A DNA stretch of 64,000 bases from the NCBI GenBank assembly GCA_028687585.1, contig JAQTZV010000018.1, positions 1-64,000 of the forward strand, given 5' to 3'. The notes beneath the pieces are model-generated. The model searched no databases, was not told the DNA's origin, and saw nothing but the letters and a program-made list of their open reading frames with translations. Below, one piece after another: positions 37,255 through 45,313 of this stretch. A program made the translations under genes and the position numbers. Positions within the stretch are counted from its first letter, which is position 1, and each line of letters starts with the position of its first letter. Origin of the DNA: Desulfuromonadaceae bacterium. GTDB lineage: Bacteria; Desulfobacterota; Desulfuromonadia; Geobacterales; Pseudopelobacteraceae.

Positions 37255-38415
37255 TCAATAGCTCTTGGGAAGCCCAAAACTCTGCGCGATGTAGTTTTTG
37301 GCCATTTCGTCCGATATTGGTGAAAACATCATCTGTTTGTAGTCTCTGAAGTGACGCTGCATGTCGTACTCCATAGCAAATCCGAAACCTCCCATAATCT
37401 CCATGCCGTAGCGAGCAGCCAGTTCAGAAGCTCGGCAGGCCACGATCTTGGCCATGGACACCTCCACGTCATACCTCTGGCCGGCATCATAGAGCCAGGC
37501 ACACTTGTAGATCAGGTTGCGGGCATTCTCCGTCTCAATTGCGATATCCGCCAGGTAGTGCTGAAGAATCTGGAACGAACCAATGGTCTTCCCAAACGCC
37601 ATGCGCTCCTTGGCGTAGTTCAAGGCGTATTCAAATGCGGATTTGGCAATACCCAAGGAGAGAAGCGAGGTGCTGATCCGTTCCGGGTTCAATGTAGTGA
37701 GCAGCTGGTACCACCCCTTGTTTTCCTTGCCGAGCAGGTTCTCGACCGGAACCTCCACATCATCGAAGAAGATCTCGTTAACCCCGAAGGCATGCACACC
37801 GAGTTTCTTGACCGGGCGAATAGTGATGCCGGGAGTTTTGGCGTCAACGATCAACACGGACAAACCGTTCTTGCGCTCAACGTTCTTGTCGGTAATGACG
37901 ACAGTGGTCAGGTAGTCGGCCTTATGGGCGCCGGATATCCATAGCTTCTGGCCATTGATAACATAGCGGTCCCCTTTTTTTTCGGCCGTGGTCCGGATCG
38001 CCCCCAGGATATCGGTCCCACCGGCAGGCTCGGTCAGCGCCAGGGCCCACTTTTCCTTCCCTTCAACGATGCGGGGGAGATGTTTCTGTTTTTGCGCTTC
38101 CGTTCCCATTTCCAGGATCGGCTTGGCGCCGAAGGTTGTGGAGATGCCGACTCCCATTGATGCGGCCACACTGGCAGTGCCGATCTCTTCATAAATAATG
38201 CAGTTATCGACCATGCTGAGCCCGCTGCCACCGTATTGCTCAGGAATGGTGGCGCCCATAGTTCCCAGTGCGGCAAACTTCTCCAGCAGGTCGTCCGGCG
38301 GGTAGTCGCAGTTTTCATCCATCCAGCGGACATATTCCGGGTTGAGTTCTTTTTGGCAGAACTCGCGGTACGTTTCTCGAATCAGGTTTTGCTCATCCGT
38401 AAAAGCGAAATCCAT
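37255..38415 (-). CDS. Acyl-CoA dehydrogenase, isovaleryl-CoA-dehydrogenase-like
   Basis: The 386-residue enzyme has the FAD-binding signatures WALALTEPAGGTD and LWISGAHKADY, and the C-terminal RYGMEIMGGFGFAMEYDMQR region. The usual catalytic Glu of medium/short-chain enzymes (YEGT) is missing; that segment reads MMFSPISDEM. A Glu sits instead in LNPERIS, which aligns by eye with the helix-G Glu used by isovaleryl- and long-chain acyl-CoA dehydrogenases. This favours a branched or bulky acyl-CoA. It follows the hydratase gene by 11 bp and would pass electrons to ETF. Confidence 0.87.
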   Translation of the reverse strand: MDFAFTDEQNLIRETYREFCQKELNPEYVRWMDENCDYPPDDLLEKFAALGTMGATIPEQYGGSGLSMVDNCIIYEEIGTASVAASMGVGISTTFGAKPILEMGTEAQKQKHLPRIVEGKEKWALALTEPAGGTDILGAIRTTAEKKGDRYVINGQKLWISGAHKADYLTTVVITDKNVERKNGLSVLIVDAKTPGITIRPVKKLGVHAFGVNEIFFDDVEVPVENLLGKENKGWYQLLTTLNPERISTSLLSLGIAKSAFEYALNYAKERMAFGKTIGSFQILQHYLADIAIETENARNLIYKCAWLYDAGQRYDVEVSMAKIVACRASELAARYGMEIMGGFGFAMEYDMQRHFRDYKQMMFSPISDEMAKNYIAQSFGLPKSY

Positions 38416-38426
38416 GTCACACTCCT

Positions 38427-39233
38427 TTATTTCCCTTTGAATTCTGGTTTTCTCTTTTCAACGAAGGCTGCTACCCCTTCCTTGCTATCATCGGAGGCCA
38501 AAAGCCACATGGTCGCGCCTCGCTCGATGGAGAGCGCGGCCTCGATGCTGTCGCAGGTAAGCGAGTTGTTGACCACGTTCTTGGTGGCCCGAAGCGCCAG
38601 GGGGGGCTTGGCCATCATCTCGGCCACCGTCTTTTCCAGGGCCTCGTCCATCTGCTCCCGGGTCTCGAACACCCGGTTCACCAGGCCCAACCGGTGGGCC
38701 TCGGTGGCGGAGATGATCTCCCCGCGGTAGAGCATCTCCTTGGCCCGGCGCACGGGAATTGCGCGGGGGAGCCGCACCGTGCCGCCCCAGCCGGCCAGAA
38801 GCCCCAGATTTATCTCCAAAAGACCGAAGGTGGCGTTCGCCGTGGCGTAGATGAAGTCGCAGACCAGGGCGAGTTCCAGCCCGCCGGCAAAGCACATCCC
38901 GCCCACCGCCGCTATCACCGGCTTCTCCATGTAGCTGATCAGTTGCTGCAAGGTGTTGCCGCGCTCGTAGGCGAAATCGTAGCCTGAAACCATGGTGAGG
39001 GTTTCGAAGAGTTTGATGTCCCCGCCGCTGCAAAACGACTTTTGACCCGCCCCGCCAATCACGATGCAGCGGATGGAGTTGTCGTAGCAGGCCTCCTTCA
39101 GCACCTCAATCAGTTCCCGCTGCATCAAGTCGTCCATGGCGTTGCGCATCGGCTCGTTGTCCAGAGTGAGCCAGAGCTGTTCGCCCTGCTCCCCTTTGCG
39201 CTCGTATCTCAGGCGTTCATAGATTTTGGTCAT
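38427..39233 (-). CDS. Enoyl-CoA hydratase/isomerase family protein
   Basis: The start is ATG 39233 (GGAGAAGGCA upstream), which overlaps the end of the DUF35 gene by 17 bases. The 268-residue crotonase-fold protein keeps the oxyanion-hole segment CSGGDIKLFE and both catalytic Glu positions, in FAGGLELALVCDF and FGLLEINLGLLAG. It should therefore hydrate an enoyl-CoA. Placed between an acyl-CoA dehydrogenase and the DUF35/thiolase-fold pair, it would supply the 3-hydroxyacyl-CoA that this pair cleaves. Confidence 0.87.
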   Translation of the reverse strand: MTKIYERLRYERKGEQGEQLWLTLDNEPMRNAMDDLMQRELIEVLKEACYDNSIRCIVIGGAGQKSFCSGGDIKLFETLTMVSGYDFAYERGNTLQQLISYMEKPVIAAVGGMCFAGGLELALVCDFIYATANATFGLLEINLGLLAGWGGTVRLPRAIPVRRAKEMLYRGEIISATEAHRLGLVNRVFETREQMDEALEKTVAEMMAKPPLALRATKNVVNNSLTCDSIEAALSIERGATMWLLASDDSKEGVAAFVEKRKPEFKGK

Positions 39234-39732
39234 TGCCTTCTCCATTGATAGTTCTCACCGCTTCCAAGTTAATCGCCTGCCCCTTCACCGGCCGCCACTT
39301 GGGCAGGGTAATCTCCTCCGAGGCTCTCTCGAACACCACCTCCAGTTGCATGCCGTTCTTCAGTCCCTCCGGGTCGCACTGCACCACGTTGGAGATCATG
39401 CGCGGCCCCTCCGGCAGATCGATCATCGCCAGCACATAGGGAAGGTCCTCCACGAAGGGAAAAGGGACGCCATAGCTGTTGACCGCGTAGGCGTAGAGCG
39501 TCGCCTTGCCGGAGGCCTCGATCCACTCGCACTCCTCGCTGGAGCAGGCGGTGCAGAAGAGATAGGGGGGGTGGTCGATATGACCGCAATCTTTGCAGCG
39601 CTTGAGAAGCAGCTTCCCCTGGTTCGCCCCGTCCCAGAAAGGCTTGGACCAGGCGGTCGGTTTGGGGAGCGGCTTCTCGAAATCCTTGTCCGTAAGCCCC
39701 AGTTTTTCTTTGAGAGTTTCCTTCATGCTCAT
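39217..39732 (-). CDS. DUF35 OB-fold zinc-ribbon protein, thiolase/aldolase partner
   Basis: The 171-residue product (start 39732 after AAGGAGAAACAAT) has a helical N-terminus, a zinc-ribbon LLLKRCKDCGHIDHPPYLFC...C with CxxC pairs, and a C-terminal OB-fold (KATLYAYAVNSYGVPFPF, then MQLEVVFERA). DUF35 proteins bind thiolase-fold partners and are needed for their activity. Known cases are ChsH2 with the steroid aldolase Ltp2 and BbsA with the benzoylsuccinyl-CoA thiolase BbsB. The thiolase-fold gene is 11 bp upstream. Confidence 0.9.
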   Translation of the reverse strand: MSMKETLKEKLGLTDKDFEKPLPKPTAWSKPFWDGANQGKLLLKRCKDCGHIDHPPYLFCTACSSEECEWIEASGKATLYAYAVNSYGVPFPFVEDLPYVLAMIDLPEGPRMISNVVQCDPEGLKNGMQLEVVFERASEEITLPKWRPVKGQAINLEAVRTINGEGNDQNL

Positions 39733-39743
39733 ATTGTTTCTCC

Positions 39744-40940
39744 TTACAGGTTCGGGTCTTCGTTGCCCATGATGGTGAAGTGCACGTCCATGAAGGCGCC
39801 GCCGCCGCAGTCTTCGATCAGGAACTTCGCCCCCTCGACCTGGGCGCGCCCCGCCTTTCCCTGCAACTGCCGCACGCTCTCCACGAAGCAGGAGAAACCG
39901 ACCCCGGTGCCGGTATGTCCGAAACTCAGGGCCTCGCCGTTGGTGGAGGCGGGATATTTCCCTCCCGGGCTCGTTTCTCCTGACTCTACAAGCTCTCCAG
40001 CACGTCCCGGCTCCACAATCCCCATCGCGTCCAGAAACATCAGGTTCGCGAAGGGATATGCGCCGTAGACCTGGAAGATGTCCATGTCCTTGGGCCCCAG
40101 GCCCGCCGCCTGATAGGCCCTTTGTGCAACCGGCGTATAGAACTCGTGCATCCGGCCCAGGTCCTTCATCTTTGACTTGGTAATGGTGCGGTGCGAATAG
40201 TCCGAGGCCTCGCCAAGGATGTACACCGGCCTCTTGCAGACCTTGCGGGCGTTTTCTGCCGTGGTCATGATGTAGGCGCTGCCCCCGTCGCAAAGGACGT
40301 TGCACATCATGGCGGTAAGCGGATAGGCGACGGTGCGGCTTTTCAACACCTCCTCCAGGGTGAGCTGCTTGTCACGGAACATGGCGTTTTCCTGAAGGTT
40401 CGCCCACTTGCGACAGGCGACACAGACGCTTGCCACCTGCTCTATGGTGGTGCCGGTGTACTCCATGTACCCCTGGGTCATCATCGCGGCGAGCGCGTTG
40501 TAGGTCATCCCATAGGGGACCTCCCATTCCAGGTCGGCGCCCGCGTGGGCGAAAAACACCGCCTGCTCGTTGGGGGTGAACTGCGAGAAACGCTGGGCAT
40601 GCACCACCAACACGTACTCGGCCTCGCCCGAGGAGAGGATACCCTCCGCAGTCTTGCGGATGGAAAAGCTCGACCCGCCCCCCGACACCGTGGTCGCCAC
40701 CACCCGGCAGTTGTTGGCGCCGATGGCCTCGGGGAGACGGCCGAAGAACATCTCCGTGTTGTACTCACTCCCCATGATGTGTACCGCAGTGAGGGCCGCG
40801 CCGATCTTGTTCTTGTCGATGCCAGCGTCCTCGATGGCCATCTTGCTCACGCGATAGGCAATCTCGAACTCGCTACGGGCAGGATATATTCCGCAGGGGA
40901 CTTCCCCGGTACCGATAATGGCAAACTCCGCTTTTGACAT
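39744..40940 (-). CDS. Thiolase-fold lipid-transfer-type protein lacking the nucleophilic Cys
   Basis: Started at 40940 (GGAGGAACAC upstream), the 398-residue protein has the SCP2-thiolase/Ltp fold. The block that normally holds the acyl-binding Cys reads TTVSGGGSSFSIRKTA, with no Cys. The second-half His is kept (GEALSFGHTGTGVGF) and so is the C-terminal Cys block (IEDCGGGAFMD). The NEAF-type segment reads FQVYGAYPFANLMF. Loss of the nucleophile rules out ordinary thiolysis. Ltp2-type relatives with a DUF35 partner cut tertiary 3-hydroxyacyl-CoA by a retro-aldol reaction, which is the best guess here. Confidence 0.82.
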   Translation of the reverse strand: MSKAEFAIIGTGEVPCGIYPARSEFEIAYRVSKMAIEDAGIDKNKIGAALTAVHIMGSEYNTEMFFGRLPEAIGANNCRVVATTVSGGGSSFSIRKTAEGILSSGEAEYVLVVHAQRFSQFTPNEQAVFFAHAGADLEWEVPYGMTYNALAAMMTQGYMEYTGTTIEQVASVCVACRKWANLQENAMFRDKQLTLEEVLKSRTVAYPLTAMMCNVLCDGGSAYIMTTAENARKVCKRPVYILGEASDYSHRTITKSKMKDLGRMHEFYTPVAQRAYQAAGLGPKDMDIFQVYGAYPFANLMFLDAMGIVEPGRAGELVESGETSPGGKYPASTNGEALSFGHTGTGVGFSCFVESVRQLQGKAGRAQVEGAKFLIEDCGGGAFMDVHFTIMGNEDPNL

Positions 40941-40960
40941 GTGTTCCTCCGTAAAATTAG

Positions 40961-41977
40961 TTACAACCCCGGCACCCTGCGCTTGCTGGTGTCGATCCCC
41001 ATCAGCCGCCCCAGGTTGCCGCCGAAGATCTTGTGCCGGTCCTCGTCGGTTATTGCCGGGTAGCCGTAGTCCTGCTGCATGTCTTCCGGGATCTGGAACT
41101 CCCGAAGCCCCTCCACCGACCAGCGCACCTGGAAGGCAAATCCGGGGGTGTCGGTTCCCCAGATGATGCGGTCCGGGCCGGCAAAGCGCAGCGCTTCGCC
41201 GATGATCTTGGCGAACTTCCTCGGGGCGCAAAGCGCCCAAGGGACCAGCAGACTCAGGCAGAGGTAGACGTTAGGGTGCCCCATGGCCACCATGTTCAGT
41301 TCGTCGCACTGCGGGTAACCCATGTGGAAAGCGACAAGCTTCAGGTTCGGGAAGTCCCTCGCCACGTCGTCCAAAAGTAGCGGCTGCCCGTACTTGCTTT
41401 TCCCCGGCGGCACCCAACTGAAACCGGTGTGGATATCCAGCACTATGTCCAGTTCCTCCGCCTTGGCGTAGAAGGGCCAGAGGTCGGGATCGTTGATGTA
41501 GGTGTCCTCCGGGGGATAGAACTTGAAGATCTTCGCCCCCTTCTCCTTCACCCAGTACTCCAGTTCCCAGATCGCGTTCTTCACCCCCCGGTGCTTGATG
41601 GGAGAGAGGTTCGGCTCGTACACGAAGCGGTGCGGGTTGGTCTCGACGATCTTCCCCATGTCGCCGTTGGTGCACCAGCGGCTGGAGTATCCGGTGGTGT
41701 CCATCATCGCCTCGGGCAGCAGGCAAGCGACATCCACCCCGTACTTGTCCATTGCCGCCAGGAGCGCCTCCGGCCCGACATTCTTCTTCATCTCGTCGGG
41801 TTCCAGCCCCTCGAAGCAGCGGGCCGGCATGTTGGTGTTCAGCGCGCGCTTGATGTTGTCGATGGCGCGCCACCACATCTGAACCCCGGGGAAGTGCATC
41901 AGAGGCGCCATGTCCCCTACCAGATGGCATTCGGGGTCGATCTTGAAGTAGTTGTCCTTTACGAATTCAGCGGCCAT
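40961..41977 (-). CDS. Amidohydrolase-2 family metal-dependent hydrolase/decarboxylase
   Basis: ATG 41977 follows GGAGGTTGAAG; a TTG two codons earlier is unlikely. The 338-residue TIM-barrel protein has candidate metal ligands in DPECHLVGD near the N-terminus, in LDIHTGFSW, in LVAFHMGYP and in the final IIWGTDTPG. This family includes ACMSD and resorcylate decarboxylases and also C-C or lactone hydrolases. In this operon, between an OYE-type reductase and the thiolase-fold pair, it may decarboxylate or open a ring of the substrate. The exact reaction is not predictable. Confidence 0.83.
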   Translation of the reverse strand: MAAEFVKDNYFKIDPECHLVGDMAPLMHFPGVQMWWRAIDNIKRALNTNMPARCFEGLEPDEMKKNVGPEALLAAMDKYGVDVACLLPEAMMDTTGYSSRWCTNGDMGKIVETNPHRFVYEPNLSPIKHRGVKNAIWELEYWVKEKGAKIFKFYPPEDTYINDPDLWPFYAKAEELDIVLDIHTGFSWVPPGKSKYGQPLLLDDVARDFPNLKLVAFHMGYPQCDELNMVAMGHPNVYLCLSLLVPWALCAPRKFAKIIGEALRFAGPDRIIWGTDTPGFAFQVRWSVEGLREFQIPEDMQQDYGYPAITDEDRHKIFGGNLGRLMGIDTSKRRVPGL

Positions 41978-42002
41978 CTTCAACCTCCGTGGTCTTTGTA
42001 CC

Positions 42003-42023
42003 CCCTCCCCTTCAAGGGGAGGG
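42003..42023. repeat. GC-rich palindrome between OYE and amidohydrolase genes
   Basis: Two perfect 10-bp arms (CCCTCCCCTT / AAGGGGAGGG) are separated by one base, and GGTGGGGATGGG-like sequence follows on one side. It resembles the C/G-run intergenic repeat elements scattered in many GC-rich genomes. It lacks a T-run and may only modulate expression within the operon. Confidence 0.55.
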
Positions 42024-42046
42024 TTGCTGTGGGGATGGGACCCCTA

Positions 42047-43408
42047 CTACCTGGGTCCGGGACCCCGGAACTTCCTCCAGTTCTTTTCCAGGAGGGTGAG
42101 TTCCGGCTTCCACCAGGGGCGTTCCAGAGCCGGCATCGGCGGCGAGGGGGGCATGATGCGCTCGTGCTTCTGCCAGGCGCCGATTTGGAACTCGTCGCTT
42201 GCGTACTCGCGCCCAAGCCACGGGTTGAAGGGACAGGCTGGGGTGGTTCCGGCCAGGCAGCGTGTCAGGCAGATGTCACAGCGGCGGCAGCGGTTTATCT
42301 CGTCCGCGCGGTTGGATTCGACCTTGTTCGCGTACTCCGGATCGATGAAAAGCTGGCGCCCCAAGGCGGAGATGTCGAACTTCCCTGCCCCGATGTCGGT
42401 ATTGGCCTTAACCGGATCGTGCTGCGAGGCGGCGATCACCGGGATCTTCAGGGCCTTCTTGAATTCCGCAGCGCAGTCGGGGATGTGCTCGACCCGGTCG
42501 GCCATAGCCACCAGATGGCAGGCCTCCTCATAGCCGCCGCCATCGGAAAGGCTGATGTAATCGGCGCCCCGCGCCTCTAAGTCCAGCGCCAGATCGATCA
42601 TCTCCTCGCGTGTAAGCCCTCCCTCGAAGTGTTCCTCGGCGCTGATGCGCACGCCGACGGCCACGCCGGGGCAGGCATAGCGGATCTGCTCCATCACCTC
42701 ATTCAAAAACCTCTTCCGGTTGCGCCATTCCCCACCGTACATGTCGGTGCGCTTGTTGGTGAACGGGGAGAGGAACTGGTGCTCCAGGTAACCGTGCGGC
42801 GCATGGATTTCGATCACGTCGAAACCGGCGATCAGGGCCAGCTGGCAGCTGTTGGCGAATTCCTTCTGCTCGTGATGGATCTCGGCAATGGTCATCTCGC
42901 GCGTCATCTGCCCGGTCAGGAACTCGCGCGCCCGCTCGCTCTTGCGCAACCCGGTGTGCAACGTGTCGGACTGCTTGTCCATGGACATCTCGTAGGGAAG
43001 CCCGCCGGTGGCGGCCGGGGCGAGCATCTCGTGGTCGTAGGAGTGCCCCTGGCGGCCGAAGCCGATGCTCATCTGGGCAGCGATCTTGCTCCCGAAGTAA
43101 TGCACCCGGTCGGTGAGCAGCGCGAGGCTTTGGATGTGGCCCGGGTTGAAGCAGTAAAGGTTGCGCCCCCAGACGAAGTTGGAACTGAGCTTGGTTCCCA
43201 TGATTGCGCCGGTGGTAATGAGCCCGGTGCCGCCCTTGGCGCGGGCCGCGAAATATGAGAGACACTGCTCGGAGGCCTGTCCCTGGCCGTTGGAAAGGGT
43301 CTCGTTCATGGGAGCAAGAGCGATGCGGTTTTTCAGCTCGACGGGCCCGATCTTGATCGGGCTGAGAAGATTGGCGAGGGTTTGCTGACCTGCCTTGGGT
43401 TTTGACAT
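42047..43408 (-). CDS. Old-yellow-enzyme-family FMN/4Fe-4S reductase
   Basis: The 453-residue protein (AAAAGGAGAGTCGCC before the ATG) has the OYE barrel: LLSPIKIGPVELKNRIALAP at the N-terminus, FDVIEIHAPHGYLEHQFLSP in the middle, and GADYISLSDGGGYE. A cluster motif follows the barrel, CRRCDIC then 11 residues and Cys, the spacing of the trimethylamine-dehydrogenase/dienoyl-CoA-reductase group. Full-length members (650-730 residues) carry a C-terminal FAD/NAD domain that is absent here, so electrons must come from a separate partner, such as the neighbouring ferredoxin or flavodoxin-like proteins. Relatives reduce enoyl-CoA and naphthoyl-CoA rings. It is first in the long - strand operon, behind operator copy A. 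Confidence 0.87.
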   Translation of the reverse strand: MSKPKAGQQTLANLLSPIKIGPVELKNRIALAPMNETLSNGQGQASEQCLSYFAARAKGGTGLITTGAIMGTKLSSNFVWGRNLYCFNPGHIQSLALLTDRVHYFGSKIAAQMSIGFGRQGHSYDHEMLAPAATGGLPYEMSMDKQSDTLHTGLRKSERAREFLTGQMTREMTIAEIHHEQKEFANSCQLALIAGFDVIEIHAPHGYLEHQFLSPFTNKRTDMYGGEWRNRKRFLNEVMEQIRYACPGVAVGVRISAEEHFEGGLTREEMIDLALDLEARGADYISLSDGGGYEEACHLVAMADRVEHIPDCAAEFKKALKIPVIAASQHDPVKANTDIGAGKFDISALGRQLFIDPEYANKVESNRADEINRCRRCDICLTRCLAGTTPACPFNPWLGREYASDEFQIGAWQKHERIMPPSPPMPALERPWWKPELTLLEKNWRKFRGPGPR

Positions 43409-43455
43409 GGCGACTCTCCTTTTGCCGGGTCCTGCCCGGCTAGTTTACCTATATT

Positions 43456-43469
43456 CGGTCAAACGACCG
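43456..43469. promoter_or_regulatory. Second palindrome in the OYE leader (CGGTC-N4-GACCG)
   Basis: A 14-bp inverted repeat CGGTCAAACGACCG lies 48 bp before the OYE start and downstream of operator A. Its sequence differs from the 18-bp operator family. It may be a site for the second TetR regulator or a different protein. I saw no other copy in the window. Confidence 0.45.
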
Positions 43470-43503
43470 TTGTTCTTGTTTCCCTTATGGTTTGTGCTTT
43501 GAC

Positions 43504-43528
43504 ACTATATTGACTGGGTGGTCAGTCA
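43504..43528 (-). promoter_or_regulatory. Operator copy A and -10 element before the OYE operon
   Basis: The 18-mer TGACTGGGTGGTCAGTCA (43511-43528) is an imperfect palindrome with TGACTG/CAGTCA arms. On the - strand it is followed after one base by TATAGT (43509-43504), a good -10 match, so a bound repressor would cover the promoter spacer. The same 18-mer family is found at 44973, 45232 and 58178. The site lies about 100 bp before the OYE start codon. Confidence 0.75.
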
Positions 43529-43575
43529 TGCTGGACTCAAAAAAAATCCGATTTCGACAGCCGCTTTCTCGATGT

Positions 43576-44853
43576 TCACATCTGCGACCACTTACTGTCC
43601 TTTAACCGGTCCACTGCATCTTCATGGGTTATGACATTCTGGTCATAGAGAGCCTTCACCTGCTCCTCACTGAACCCCAAGACATCGACCAGCACGTGAT
43701 CGTTATGTTCTCCAATCAATGGAGCATGTCCCCGGATGCAGGACGGGGTTTCCGAGAACTTCAGGGGACTTCCGAACATCTTCATAGGACCGATGAAAGG
43801 CTGTTCCACAAGTGGCATCATCTCCCGAGCAGTAATGTGTGGATCTCCATCCGCCAGTTCTTCGATAGAAAGTGCTCTGGTGCATGGCACTTCCACCTGT
43901 AGGAGAAGACGTTCCGCCTCTTTGACGGAATCCATGGACATGACCCACTCGTCAATGACCCCATTGACAAAAGTCGAGTTGGCGCAGCGCGCCTCGACCG
44001 ATTCGGAGCGCGGATCGGTGAGCAGCCAGGCATACTTTTCACCCATCATTTTAACCAATGGGTCCCAACGGTTGGCAGCCAACACGGCTAGACACAGGTA
44101 CCCATCCTTCCCTTTAAAAATGCCGTAAGGGGCATATCCGGGGTGTACACGTCCAATCTTCGGAACTTTTACATCCTTACCGATCGCCTGCCCCATCGTG
44201 TACCAGGGGAGGGTATTTTCATGTAGGGAAAAGAGGCAGTCTGTCATGGCAATATCTATCTGCTGCCCGACACCTTGCATCTGTCTGGCAAACAGAGCGG
44301 CCGAAATGGCCAGAGCCGCGTGAATACCGGCAAGAGTGTCACCAATCGACACCGGCGCGATCTGAATCTGCTCGCTCTGGTTGGTCCAACCGCTGGCTCC
44401 CTGCGCTATCATGTCGTATCCTGACATATGACTTTTGGGTCCCGATTGGCCAAAGCAGGAAATGGAACAGTAGACAATGTCTTCCTTTATCTTCTTCACG
44501 GATTCGTAATCAAGCTGAAGCCGTTTCATCACACCCGGCGAGAAGTTTTCCACTATCACATCACATTTCTTGATCAGATCATGGATCACAGCCATGCCCT
44601 TAGGATTTTTCATGTTGACACACACGCTTTTTTTGCCGCGATTCACGTTGATGGAATAGCTGGACTGAGGTACGCCATCATGTACTACCCTCATCGAAAG
44701 GTAGCGTTCAATGGCTCCCACCGGGTGTTGTTCGATCTTGATCACCGTGGCACCCATATCCGCCAACATCTTGGTGCCATGTGGACCAGCCAGCACCCAG
44801 GTAAAATCCAGAACAGTCACGCCATCCAAGCACCCTGGTTGTAAATTATTCAT
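43576..44853 (-). CDS. Family III (CaiB/BaiF) CoA-transferase
   Basis: The 425-residue protein starts after GGAGGTCGT. It has the family III signatures DFTWVLAGPHGTKMLADMGATVIKIE at the N-terminus, the nucleophilic Asp in GYDMIAQGASG (near residue 150), and VSIGDTLAGIHAALAISAAL. Enzymes of this family move CoA between acyl-CoA and a free acid without ATP; BbsEF and carnitine CoA-transferase are examples. It is divergent from the chimeric regulator and has its own operator-bearing promoter, so it may activate the pathway substrate. Codon use and base content are less GC-rich than in the following genes. Confidence 0.9.
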   Translation of the reverse strand: MNNLQPGCLDGVTVLDFTWVLAGPHGTKMLADMGATVIKIEQHPVGAIERYLSMRVVHDGVPQSSYSINVNRGKKSVCVNMKNPKGMAVIHDLIKKCDVIVENFSPGVMKRLQLDYESVKKIKEDIVYCSISCFGQSGPKSHMSGYDMIAQGASGWTNQSEQIQIAPVSIGDTLAGIHAALAISAALFARQMQGVGQQIDIAMTDCLFSLHENTLPWYTMGQAIGKDVKVPKIGRVHPGYAPYGIFKGKDGYLCLAVLAANRWDPLVKMMGEKYAWLLTDPRSESVEARCANSTFVNGVIDEWVMSMDSVKEAERLLLQVEVPCTRALSIEELADGDPHITAREMMPLVEQPFIGPMKMFGSPLKFSETPSCIRGHAPLIGEHNDHVLVDVLGFSEEQVKALYDQNVITHEDAVDRLKDSKWSQM

Positions 44854-44972
44854 ACGACCTCCAGTTTATTGTCCCTTAGTTTTATCCATTTTTTACACCA
44901 TACTTAGAGCGATATCTCCAACAGTCAACACACAAACCTCCTTCCGGCAAGCAAGCAACCGATCAGCCAACA

Positions 44973-45029
44973 AGACTGACCGGCCAGTCATTAATTACAA
45001 CATTACTTCAAAATACAATAGTTTGTCAA
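44973..45029 (-). promoter_or_regulatory. Promoter and operator copy B for the CaiB-type gene
   Basis: On the - strand a perfect -35 TTGACA (45029-45024) is followed 16 bases later by AGTAAT (45007-45002). Eleven bases further is the operator TGACTGGCCGGTCAGTCT (44990-44973). The promoter-then-operator order matches copies C and D, as expected for repression at the transcription start. Confidence 0.72.
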
Positions 45030-45191
45030 ACAATTTTTCATTTTTTATAATTCAATAAATACGGTATGTTAGAAATATTATGCTATATATTCTAAAATAT
45101 ATAATCCTATTCACAAACTTTTTTATATTTATTTACATTTCATAATATCATTTAAACACATTTTTTAGTCCATTTAAATTGCCATTAATAC

Positions 45192-45249
45192 TTGACATAC
45201 TCCAATAGTGAAATGTACTATAACGGCAGGCTGACTGACTATCCGGTCA
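45192..45249 (+). promoter_or_regulatory. Promoter and operator copy C for the MerR-TetR regulator
   Basis: TTGACA (45192-45197), an 18-bp spacer and TACTAT (45216-45221) form a sigma-70-type promoter. Ten bases downstream lies TGACTGACTATCCGGTCA (45232-45249), the operator read in the opposite orientation. The regulator start codon is 65 bp further, so autoregulation is the natural reading. Confidence 0.75.
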
Positions 45250-45313
45250 GCTAAAAACAGACATTCCTGTGCTTTCGGGTGTCGAACATTTCATCAAACA
45301 AGGAAGAACGAAC

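Larger units (their letters stand above)
44854..45313. other. AT-rich divergent regulatory region
   Basis: This 460-bp gap separates the CaiB-type gene from the chimeric regulator. It is strikingly AT-rich, especially 45000-45180, against GC-rich flanks. It holds two divergent sigma-70-like promoters, each with a copy of the 18-bp operator. I see no small gene or RNA gene in it. Confidence 0.7.

Noticed and set aside
37255..44853. Anaerobic benzoyl-CoA or toluene (benzylsuccinate) degradation cluster
   Set aside because: The CaiB, DUF35/thiolase-fold and OYE genes resemble parts of such pathways, but no glycyl-radical enzyme, benzoyl-CoA reductase or ring hydrolase is present.
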